Below, piece after piece: positions 5,907-11,113 of a DNA stretch of 11,113 bases. The stretch is from Nocardioidaceae bacterium. Its GTDB lineage: Bacteria; Actinomycetota; Actinomycetes; Propionibacteriales; Nocardioidaceae. The stretch covers positions 1 through 11,113 of the forward strand of contig JACCZJ010000342.1 in assembly GCA_013696065.1 (NCBI GenBank). Direction: 5' to 3'. Made by a program: the position numbers and the translations under genes. Positions within the stretch are counted from its first letter, which is position 1. Every line of letters begins with the position of its first letter. The notes under the pieces were generated by a model. It had not been told where the DNA came from. It did no database searches and saw only the letters and a list, made by a program, of their open reading frames with translations.

Positions 5907-7117
5907 CGCCGGTGCCCGAACCGGATCGTGCGGGTGCGGTTCGGGCCGAGACGCTCGGAGAACACTCCCGTGGAGGTGTTCCACACGCCCACGTCAGAGA
6001 CGGCGTCTGAGTTCCACTTACCGATCACTGGCAACGACAACTTGTTGCCGAACATGATTTTCTTCGTGCCGCCCGCACCCAGGTCCAGTCGGAAGGTCGC
6101 CGTTGCCGGATCGAAGGTGCCAACCCCCCATCTGCCGTCGCCGTCCCAATCACCCGTGACCGGGAGGCTCGAGACCGATCCGAATACTTTGGTGCTCACG
6201 TAGCCGTCTGCGTTGCGCAGCGAGAACGTCGTGGTGCCCGCATCGAACGTGCCGACATCCCATCGGCCGTCACCGTCCCAGTCGCCTGCGATGGCCGAGT
6301 CTCGAGCGTCACCGAAGCGGACCCGGCGAGGTTTGGGTCGCGGCGCCGCGAGGATGAATCGCTGCCTCGCCTGCCGCCATACACCGGGCTCGAATTGACC
6401 GTCGCCGTTCCAGTCGCCAACCAACGGTTGGTCAGTCGACTTGCCCCACGGCAGATTGCGCCGCGCTCCCCCCGGAAGGCGTTGCCGTAGAACGCCGCCA
6501 GCCGCGCCCCTTCTGAAGGTGCCCACGTCACTCACGCGATCACCATTCCAGTCACCGACGACAGGCACATCTGGGCAGTTGCGAGAATCCAGCCAACTGT
6601 CGTATTCGAAGCTGGTTCCGTCGAACTGGACATGGGTGTACAAGCGATCCAGCCGCTGTTCGTAGTGCAGGTGGGGAGCGCTGGAGCTACCCGAGCTGCC
6701 CACCTGGCCGATGGCCTGACCCTGGTCGATCCGCTGCCCGGGCACGACGAACGAAGTCAGCAGATGGGCGTGCAGTGTCGACCAACCGCGGCCGTGATCG
6801 ATGACGACATACAACCCGTAGCTCGAGTCTCCGAGGTCCTTCACCGACTCCACGACACCAGGCGACGAGGCAATCACGAGATGTCCGAGATCATTGCTGT
6901 CGCGGTTCCAATCCACCGCAAGGGAGCTGGGGCTGTGTGACGGCCGGGTGCCTCCTTCCCAGGACTCGCCACACGCGAAGGGAACTTGGAAGTCCTCGTC
7001 CGGCGACAGCGCACCATCCGCAGTGAGCGGCAGGGCAACCACTGAGATGACGGTCAGCGTGGTCGCGATGGCGAGTGTGGGGGCGTGGCGAGACAACCCA
7101 GCCGTCTGCCGTTGCAC
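5903..7117 (-). CDS. Secreted M23 family metallopeptidase with C-terminal FG-GAP/VCBS-like repeats
   Basis: A 404-residue exported protein. A signal peptide (hydrophobic core about residues 13-31, ending near LTADGA) precedes an M23 (LytM/DD-endopeptidase-like) domain at about 55-155. Likely zinc ligands are His61, Asp69 (HSPSSLAVD, a wider gap than the usual HxxxD) and His151 of HLH, with His118 of HAH as the catalytic histidine. YGLYVVIDHG and GQRIDQGQAIG are typical. Such enzymes cleave peptidoglycan cross-links. Residues 185-379 hold five repeats of a G-D-W-x-G-D-G type, 44-46 residues apart, resembling FG-GAP/VCBS calcium-binding propeller repeats. The start is uncertain: this GTG has an AGGTGG 7 nt upstream, but GTGs at 7150 and 7159 (the latter with GGAG 6 nt upstream) are also possible. 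The stop codon overlaps that of ligB by 4 bp. Confidence 0.87.
   Translation of the reverse strand: MQRQTAGLSRHAPTLAIATTLTVISVVALPLTADGALSPDEDFQVPFACGESWEGGTRPSHSPSSLAVDWNRDSNDLGHLVIASSPGVVESVKDLGDSSYGLYVVIDHGRGWSTLHAHLLTSFVVPGQRIDQGQAIGQVGSSGSSSAPHLHYEQRLDRLYTHVQFDGTSFEYDSWLDSRNCPDVPVVGDWNGDRVSDVGTFRRGAAGGVLRQRLPGGARRNLPWGKSTDQPLVGDWNGDGQFEPGVWRQARQRFILAAPRPKPRRVRFGDARDSAIAGDWDGDGRWDVGTFDAGTTTFSLRNADGYVSTKVFGSVSSLPVTGDWDGDGRWGVGTFDPATATFRLDLGAGGTKKIMFGNKLSLPVIGKWNSDAVSDVGVWNTSTGVFSERLGPNRTRTIRFGHRR
5914..5946 (+). terminator. Hairpin terminator of ligB inside the convergent peptidase gene
   Basis: A perfect 10-bp inverted repeat (GCCCGAACCG / CGGTTCGGGC) with a 13-nt loop begins 7 nt after the ligB stop codon. 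There is no clear T-tract, which is common for actinobacterial terminators. It lies within the last 11 or so codons of the peptidase gene on the other strand, so one sequence is both coding and a terminator candidate. Confidence 0.6.
5981..6565 (-). repeat. Five protein-level GDWxGDG repeats in the peptidase gene
   Basis: Within the peptidase, repeat cores begin at residues 185, 231, 275, 319 and 363, a period of 46, 44, 44 and 44. The shared pattern is P-V-x-G-D-W-N/D-G-D-G followed by D-V-G-T-F or a variant. The two middle copies (GDWDGDGRW) are nearly identical. The last (GKWNSDAVSD) has lost most acidic residues of the putative calcium loop. DNA similarity is limited to the core segments, so this is an old duplication series. 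Confidence 0.85.
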
Positions 7118-7169
7118 GCGCGCGCCACCTACTCGGAGAACATGAGTCACATTGACCACACAATGCTCC

Positions 7170-7175
7170 ACAGTA
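7170..7175 (-). promoter_or_regulatory. Possible -10 box of the peptidase gene
   Basis: TACTGT on the minus strand fits TANNNT. Initiation about 7 nt downstream would fall near 7163. That gives a leader of about 45 nt to the GTG at 7117 and leaves the GGAG at 7166-7169 outside the mRNA. This is the main reason for preferring the 7117 start, and it remains a guess. Confidence 0.3.
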
Positions 7176-7228
7176 ACGGCGATCGCTCGCTTTGTCTGCC
7201 GTCCGCTTGAGCAGTGGCAAGCACAGGC

Positions 7229-7238
7229 ATGCCGGCAT
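7229..7238. promoter_or_regulatory. Palindrome in the divergent promoter region
   Basis: ATGCCGGCAT is a perfect 10-bp palindrome located 13 bp upstream of the -10 box of the dehydratase gene, about where a -35 would be. It overlaps a second short inverted repeat (CCGGC-6 nt-GCCGG). It could be an operator serving one or both divergent genes, but short palindromes are frequent in GC-rich DNA. Confidence 0.2.
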
Positions 7239-7251
7239 CGAAGCCGGTGGT

Positions 7252-7257
7252 TAGAGT
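7252..7257 (+). promoter_or_regulatory. Predicted -10 box of the epimerase/dehydratase gene (leaderless)
   Basis: TAGAGT matches TANNNT and is followed by exactly 6 nt and the ATG at 7264, so initiation at the A of ATG is expected. There is no Shine-Dalgarno. No convincing -35 was seen. Confidence 0.55.
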
Positions 7258-7263
7258 CGTGGC

Positions 7264-8253
7264 ATGCGGATCCTCTTTGTCGGTGGCACCCAGTTCGTCG
7301 GACGCGCAATCGTCGAGGCCGCCATCGTCGGCGCTCACGAGATCACCTTGTTGCATCGCGGACGCAGCGACGATCCCGCTTTTCGCGGAGTCGAGCAACT
7401 GCGCGCTGACCGCAACGAGGAGCTGACGGTGCTCGAGGGCCGCGAGTTCGACGCCACGATCGATGTGTGCGCCTACGTGCCCCGACACGTCACCTCCCTC
7501 GCCAAAGCGCTCGACGGTCGAGGCGGTCACCATGTCCTCATCTCCACGATGTCGGTGTATGCCGATACCGACGGGCCGGGTCTGGATGAAGGTGCCCCAC
7601 TCGTTCGTCTGACCAACACCAGCACCGAAGAAGTCACGGGTGAGACGTACGGCGGCCTCAAGGTGCTCTGCGAGGAGGCTGCTGAGTCAGCCTATGACGA
7701 CGATGGGCTGACGATCGTCCGTCCGACGTATGTCGTCGGCCCACACGATCACACCGGGCGCTTCACCTGGTGGGTGCGGCGAATTGCGCGCGGCGGGGAA
7801 GTGCTCGCTCCAGGCCCAGCCGATGCCCCCATCCAGATCATCGACGCGCGCGACCAGGGCAGCTGGGTGGTGACATTGACCGAGCAGTCGAAGTCGGGCG
7901 TCTACAACAGTGTGTCCCCTACCCCTCCCTTCGGATTCGGCGATCTGCTGGACGCCGTGGTGCGGGCCGCCGGTCCCAGCGACACACAACTCACGTGGGC
8001 AGACGCAGCCTGGCTCTCGCAGCTTGGCGAGAATCATCAGTCGCTGCCGTTGTGGACCGAGGGCGATTATGAGTGGACGCTCGCTGCCGACCCGGCGCGC
8101 TCGTTGGCGGCTGGCCTGTCGCCACGTCCGCTTGGGCAGACGATCGCCGACACCTGGGACTGGATCCGCGAGGCGCAGCCTCCGATGGTGCAAAACTGGG
8201 GTATCTCGACCGGGCGGGAAGAGCAGCTGCTGGCGCTGTGGCACGCGCGCTGA
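7264..8253 (+). CDS. NAD(P)-dependent epimerase/dehydratase family protein (atypical extended SDR)
   Basis: A 329-residue Rossmann-fold protein of the extended short-chain dehydrogenase/reductase family. The N-terminal dinucleotide-binding motif is GGTQFVG at residues 7-13. An arginine-containing LLHRGRS after the second beta-strand hints at NADP preference, by inference. The catalytic pair is Tyr129 and Lys133 (YGGLK), preceded by STMSVYA at 94-100. RPTYVVGPHDHTGRF at 153-167 marks the substrate-side segment. The C-terminal TWDWIRE and GREEQLLALWHAR are typical of an actinobacterial reductase-like subgroup whose substrate is unknown; pathway context gives no help. The start is fixed by MRILFVGGT and by the -10 box 6 nt upstream. 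The gene is divergent from the peptidase and convergent with tesB, so it is probably transcribed alone. Confidence 0.87.
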   Translation: MRILFVGGTQFVGRAIVEAAIVGAHEITLLHRGRSDDPAFRGVEQLRADRNEELTVLEGREFDATIDVCAYVPRHVTSLAKALDGRGGHHVLISTMSVYADTDGPGLDEGAPLVRLTNTSTEEVTGETYGGLKVLCEEAAESAYDDDGLTIVRPTYVVGPHDHTGRFTWWVRRIARGGEVLAPGPADAPIQIIDARDQGSWVVTLTEQSKSGVYNSVSPTPPFGFGDLLDAVVRAAGPSDTQLTWADAAWLSQLGENHQSLPLWTEGDYEWTLAADPARSLAAGLSPRPLGQTIADTWDWIREAQPPMVQNWGISTGREEQLLALWHAR

Positions 8254-8273
8254 GCTCGCGGACCGCGGCTCAG
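8250..8273 (+). terminator. Hairpin at the end of the epimerase/dehydratase gene
   Basis: An inverted repeat with arms CTGAGC-T-CGC and GCGGCTCAG forms a 9-bp stem with one bulged T and a 5-nt GGACC loop. It includes the TGA stop codon. No T-tract follows. It is a likely GC-rich terminator for the dehydratase gene. Confidence 0.5.
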
Positions 8274-8295
8274 GGTGTTGAATCTCAGCTGAGTC

Positions 8296-8313
8296 AGCCG
8301 CTCCTAAGCGGCT
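8296..8313. terminator. Bidirectional hairpin between the convergent genes
   Basis: AGCCGCT-CCTA-AGCGGCT is a perfect 7-bp stem with a 4-nt loop, placed in the 82-bp gap between the converging dehydratase and tesB genes, 22 bp beyond the tesB stop. Together with the hairpin at 8250-8273 it probably insulates the two transcripts. No T-tract is present. Confidence 0.55.
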
Positions 8314-8335
8314 CCCGGACGTGCTGGGCGGCTCG

Positions 8336-9244
8336 TCAAGCTCTCTTTGACGATGCTTTGAGAGCGGCGCGTGCTTCACCGAGCGGCCGGATCAACCCCT
8401 CCTGCGCCACCGACGCGATCAGGATTCCTGATCGGTCGAAGACACGTCCGAGCGCGAAGCCTCGTGCTCCAGAGGCTGACGGTGAGTGCTGGTCATAGAG
8501 CATCCATTCATCGGCTCTGCCCGGCCGATGAAACCACATGCTGTGGTCGATCGACGCCGGTTGTATTTGCGGCGACGAGATCAGCAAGCCGTAGGGCACC
8601 AGGCTCACCCCGAGGAGCGTCAGGTCACTCGCATAGGTGAGCACGCAGGTGTTTGTAGGCGGATCATTTGGCACCGGACCAGCCGCCTTGACCCAGATCT
8701 GAGCGCGAGCGGGATGTTGGTCGTCGGCCAGCACGCCACCGGGCCGCGAGTCACCTGCATAGCGGACATCCAAGGCGGCCCACTCGCGATCCCAGGCGTC
8801 CACCGCATCCTCCCCGCCTCCACTGACTTCCCGCAGGATGTCGCCCACGAGGGGACAGCTCTCCGGATCGGCGACGGCGGGCATCCGATCCTGATGCCCA
8901 AATCCCAGCTCGGTCACCTGAAAAGATGCCGTCAGGTAGAAAACTGGCTTGCCGTGTTGGCGGGCGACGACGCGCCGTGTGGCGAACGAGTGGCCGTCGC
9001 GGATGCGCTCCACGTCATACAGGATCGGCACGGAGGTGTCACCCGGTCGCAGAAAATAGGAGTGCAGCGAATGCACGCTGAGGTCACTGTCCACACTGTG
9101 CCACGCCGCACGCAAGGCCTGCGCTGCGACTTGCCCGCCGAACACCCGCTGAAAGGCCGTGTCCGGCTGCCGTCCTCGGAACAAGTCGACATCGAGGCGT
9201 TCGACTGCGAGCAGTTCGAGTAGATCCTTCACTGAATGTGGCAC
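8336..9244 (-). CDS. tesB: Acyl-CoA thioesterase II (TesB family)
   Basis: A 302-residue double-hotdog thioesterase that hydrolyses acyl-CoA to free fatty acid and CoA in the cytoplasm; E. coli TesB is 286 residues. Conserved blocks are FRGRQPD, RVFGGQVAAQALRAA at 33-47, HSLHSYFLRPGD at 58-69, SIDHSMWFHRP at 231-241, SPSASGARGF and VAQEGLIR at 279-286. Compared with the E. coli catalytic triad Asp204/Thr228/Gln278, this protein has Asp207, Ser231 and Gln281, so Thr is replaced by Ser. The GTG start lies 6 nt after a CAGAAT -10-like element; the next GTG (9232) would shorten it by four residues. It is downstream of dxs on the same strand across an 81-bp gap containing a hairpin, so it is probably a separate transcription unit. 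Confidence 0.94.
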   Translation of the reverse strand: MPHSVKDLLELLAVERLDVDLFRGRQPDTAFQRVFGGQVAAQALRAAWHSVDSDLSVHSLHSYFLRPGDTSVPILYDVERIRDGHSFATRRVVARQHGKPVFYLTASFQVTELGFGHQDRMPAVADPESCPLVGDILREVSGGGEDAVDAWDREWAALDVRYAGDSRPGGVLADDQHPARAQIWVKAAGPVPNDPPTNTCVLTYASDLTLLGVSLVPYGLLISSPQIQPASIDHSMWFHRPGRADEWMLYDQHSPSASGARGFALGRVFDRSGILIASVAQEGLIRPLGEARAALKASSKRA

Positions 9245-9250
9245 GCGCCG

Positions 9251-9256
9251 ATTCTG
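9251..9256 (-). promoter_or_regulatory. Possible -10 box of tesB
   Basis: CAGAAT on the minus strand, 6 nt before the GTG start, is one base from TANNNT. The spacing matches the leaderless-type arrangement seen at the dehydratase gene. There is no Shine-Dalgarno. Confidence 0.35.
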
Positions 9257-9273
9257 TCAGCCGTCGTGTCCGA

Positions 9274-9301
9274 GCCTGAGCCCGCTATAGCCGCCTCAGG
9301 C
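9274..9301 (-). terminator. Hairpin between dxs and tesB
   Basis: GCCTGAG and CTCAGGC form a perfect 7-bp stem around a 14-nt segment that itself contains the palindrome GCTATAGC. It lies 24 nt after the dxs stop. There is no T-tract on the minus strand, so termination is possible but unproven. Confidence 0.4.
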
Positions 9302-9325
9302 GCTGACGAGTAGCCCAAAGGTGTC

Positions 9326-11113
9326 TCAGGCTGCTCCGGGCTCAGTGGGCGACGTGGCCGGCTGCTCGGCGGTGACGTCTGCAAGAGCAGACATCCGCGC
9401 GGTGATGTCGCGCGCCAGGCCTTGGGCGGACAAACCCATCTCGTCCAGGATCGCCGACCGCTTGCCGTGATCGAGGAACTCTTGACGTATGCCGAACACC
9501 TGGACCGGACGGTCCACGCCGGCGTCGAGCAGGGCCTGGGTCAGGGCGCTGCCGCATCCCCCGACTCGACCGTTGTCCTCGACACTGACGACGAGGCGGT
9601 GCTGACGGGCCAGCTCGATCAGCGCGGGGCCAACGGGCTTGACCCACCGCGGGTCCACCACCGTCACTCCGATGCCCTGCGCCCCGAGCCGGTGCGCCAC
9701 ATCGAGACAGGTCACGACCATCGCCCCCACCGCGACGATCAACACGTCAGGCGTGCCCGATCGCGCCATGACGTCGACCTTGCCCACCGTTTCGATGGCG
9801 TCCAGATCGACCTGGACGGCGCCTTTGGGGAACCGTACGACGGTCGGCGCGTCTGGCACCTCGACCGCCTCACGCAACAGCTCCCTCAACCGGGCTCCGT
9901 CGCGAGGCGCCGCCAGACGCAAGCCGGGCACCACCTGCAGGATCGACATATCCCACATGCCGTTGTGGGATGCACCGTCCTCACCAGTCACCCCGGCCCG
10001 GTCGAGCACGATCGTGATGCCGCACTGGTGCAGAGCCGCGTCCATGAGCACTTGGTCAAAAGCTCGGTTGAGAAAGGTCGCGTAAAGCGCGACCACGGGG
10101 TGCAGGCCACCCATCGCCATCCCCGCGGCGCAGGTGATGGCGTGTTGCTCGGCGATTCCGACGTCGTACGTTCGTTCGGGGTAGGCCGCCGCGAAACCAT
10201 CGAGGCCGGTGGGGTGGAGCATGGCCGCGGTGATGGCCACGAGCTCTGGCCGTTCGGCACCGAGCCTGACAACTTCGTCGCGAAACACATCGGTCCAGAT
10301 GGTGGCGGCGGCGGCGAGCGGTTCCCCCGTCTCAGGATCGAAGGTCCCCACCCCGTGGAAGTTGTCGGCCACGTGCTGCTCAGCCGGTGGATAGCCGAAA
10401 CCCTTGCGGGTCAGGGCATGCACAATCACCGGACCACCGAAGTTCTTGGCTAACGTCAACGCCTGCTCGACAGAGGCGATGTCGTGGCCGTCGACAGGAC
10501 CGAGATACTTCAAACCCAGATCCTCGAACATCCCCTGCGGCGCGATCGCATCCTTGAGGCCCTTCTTGATGGCGTGCAGAGCGTCATACAACGGTGGGCC
10601 GACGAGCTTGGTGTTGGTCAGCTTGCGCTTGACCTGGTCGAGAGTCTGCTCGTAGCGAGGGTCGGTGCGCAGCGAGGCCAAGTGCTCAGCGAAGCCGCCG
10701 ACCGTGGGGGTGTAGGAGCGGCCGTTGTCGTTGACGACGATGACGAGATTGATGTCTTTATCGGACGCGATGCTGTTGAGCGCCTCCCATGTCATGCCCC
10801 CGGTGAGTGCTCCGTCGCCGACGACAGCCACCACGAACCGCTGCTCACCGCGCAGCGCGAATGCCTTGGCCAGACCGTCGGCATACGACAGCGAGGTCGA
10901 CGCATGTGAGTTCTCGACGAGGTCGTGCTCAGACTCGGCCCGGCTCGGGTAGCCAGACAAGCCACCCGGCTGGCGGAGGCCGCCGAAACCGGCTGCCCGT
11001 CCGGTGACGATCTTATGGACGTAAGCCTGGTGACCGGTGTCGAACACCACCTTGTCGTGTGGTGAGTCGAAGACGCGGTGGATCGCCAAAGTGAGTTCGA
11101 CAACACCCAGGTT
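9326..11113 (-). CDS. dxs: 1-deoxy-D-xylulose-5-phosphate synthase (N-terminus cut by window edge)
   Basis: Dxs condenses pyruvate and glyceraldehyde-3-phosphate into DXP, the first step of the MEP isoprenoid pathway, using thiamine diphosphate. The frame is open to the right edge, giving 595 residues that begin NLGVVELTLAIHRVF; about 40-45 N-terminal residues are missing. DTGHQAYVHK (25-34) is in the thiamine site. The thiamine/Mg motif is GDG at 99-101, ending NDN at 128-130. The catalytic glutamate is Glu322 in VGIAEQH. DRAGVTGEDGASHNG and VVRFPKGAV belong to the pyrimidine domain, and VDPRWVKPVGPALIELA to the transketolase C-terminal domain. No internal frameshift is visible. An internal TTG at 11089 is not the true start. 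The promoter lies outside the window. tesB follows after 81 bp. Confidence 0.98.
   Translation of the reverse strand, partial: NLGVVELTLAIHRVFDSPHDKVVFDTGHQAYVHKIVTGRAAGFGGLRQPGGLSGYPSRAESEHDLVENSHASTSLSYADGLAKAFALRGEQRFVVAVVGDGALTGGMTWEALNSIASDKDINLVIVVNDNGRSYTPTVGGFAEHLASLRTDPRYEQTLDQVKRKLTNTKLVGPPLYDALHAIKKGLKDAIAPQGMFEDLGLKYLGPVDGHDIASVEQALTLAKNFGGPVIVHALTRKGFGYPPAEQHVADNFHGVGTFDPETGEPLAAAATIWTDVFRDEVVRLGAERPELVAITAAMLHPTGLDGFAAAYPERTYDVGIAEQHAITCAAGMAMGGLHPVVALYATFLNRAFDQVLMDAALHQCGITIVLDRAGVTGEDGASHNGMWDMSILQVVPGLRLAAPRDGARLRELLREAVEVPDAPTVVRFPKGAVQVDLDAIETVGKVDVMARSGTPDVLIVAVGAMVVTCLDVAHRLGAQGIGVTVVDPRWVKPVGPALIELARQHRLVVSVEDNGRVGGCGSALTQALLDAGVDRPVQVFGIRQEFLDHGKRSAILDEMGLSAQGLARDITARMSALADVTAEQPATSPTEPGAA

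Noticed and set aside
7160..7309. An N-terminal extension of the M23 peptidase from an ATG at 7309
   Set aside because: It would overlap the divergent dehydratase gene, adds a Cys/His/Arg-rich stretch and buries the signal peptide.
9422..10453. A 343-codon plus-strand open frame opposite dxs
   Set aside because: It mirrors dxs codons, has low-complexity HRDG-rich composition and no family resemblance; dxs is unambiguous.
1..11113. CRISPR arrays, insertion sequences, phage or plasmid genes, tRNA/rRNA, defence or toxin-antitoxin systems
   Set aside because: No regularly spaced direct repeats, transposase or integrase motifs, or RNA-gene signatures were seen; all sizeable stretches are accounted for by core-type genes.

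Overview
This is a GC-rich bacterial chromosome segment that reads as an actinobacterium. The evidence is the codon use, the protein sequences (an ATP-dependent DNA ligase close to mycobacterial LigB, an actinobacterial-type UvrB, a Glyoxalase-like VOC protein) and several genes with a TANNNT-like -10 box 6-7 nt before the start codon, the signature of leaderless mRNAs. The genus cannot be fixed from the sequence alone. The dxs gene shows that isoprenoids are made by the MEP pathway.

Layout. Positions 1-4282 are a minus-strand run, read right to left: an AlkA-like HhH-GPD DNA glycosylase, a PAP2-family membrane protein (4-bp ATGA overlap), uvrB (54-bp gap, own promoter), an MmcQ/YjbR protein (4-bp ATGA overlap with uvrB) and the first 39 codons of a VOC protein that runs off the left edge. 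Divergent from the glycosylase, 76 bp away, is ligB on the plus strand (4359-5906). Its stop codon overlaps that of a minus-strand secreted M23 peptidase with five FG-GAP/VCBS-like repeats. Divergent from the peptidase is an atypical NAD(P)-dependent epimerase/dehydratase (7264-8253), which converges on tesB (minus) with two hairpins between them. dxs (minus, 5' end cut by the right edge) lies upstream of tesB.

How the genes fit together. Three genes (glycosylase, uvrB, ligB) concern DNA repair: base excision, nucleotide excision and nick sealing. They make a loose repair neighbourhood around 500-5900. The remaining genes (cell-envelope peptidase, PAP2 protein, SDR, acyl-CoA thioesterase, DXP synthase) are housekeeping or general metabolism and show no shared pathway.

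I found no CRISPR array, mobile element, tRNA/rRNA, phage gene or toxin/defence system. The window looks like ordinary core genome. The points most worth checking are the apparently widespread leaderless starts, a strong ligB terminator hairpin buried in the coding end of the convergent peptidase gene, the PAP2 protein lacking both phosphate-binding arginines, and the peptidase-repeat fusion. No intergenic gap exceeds 150 bp.
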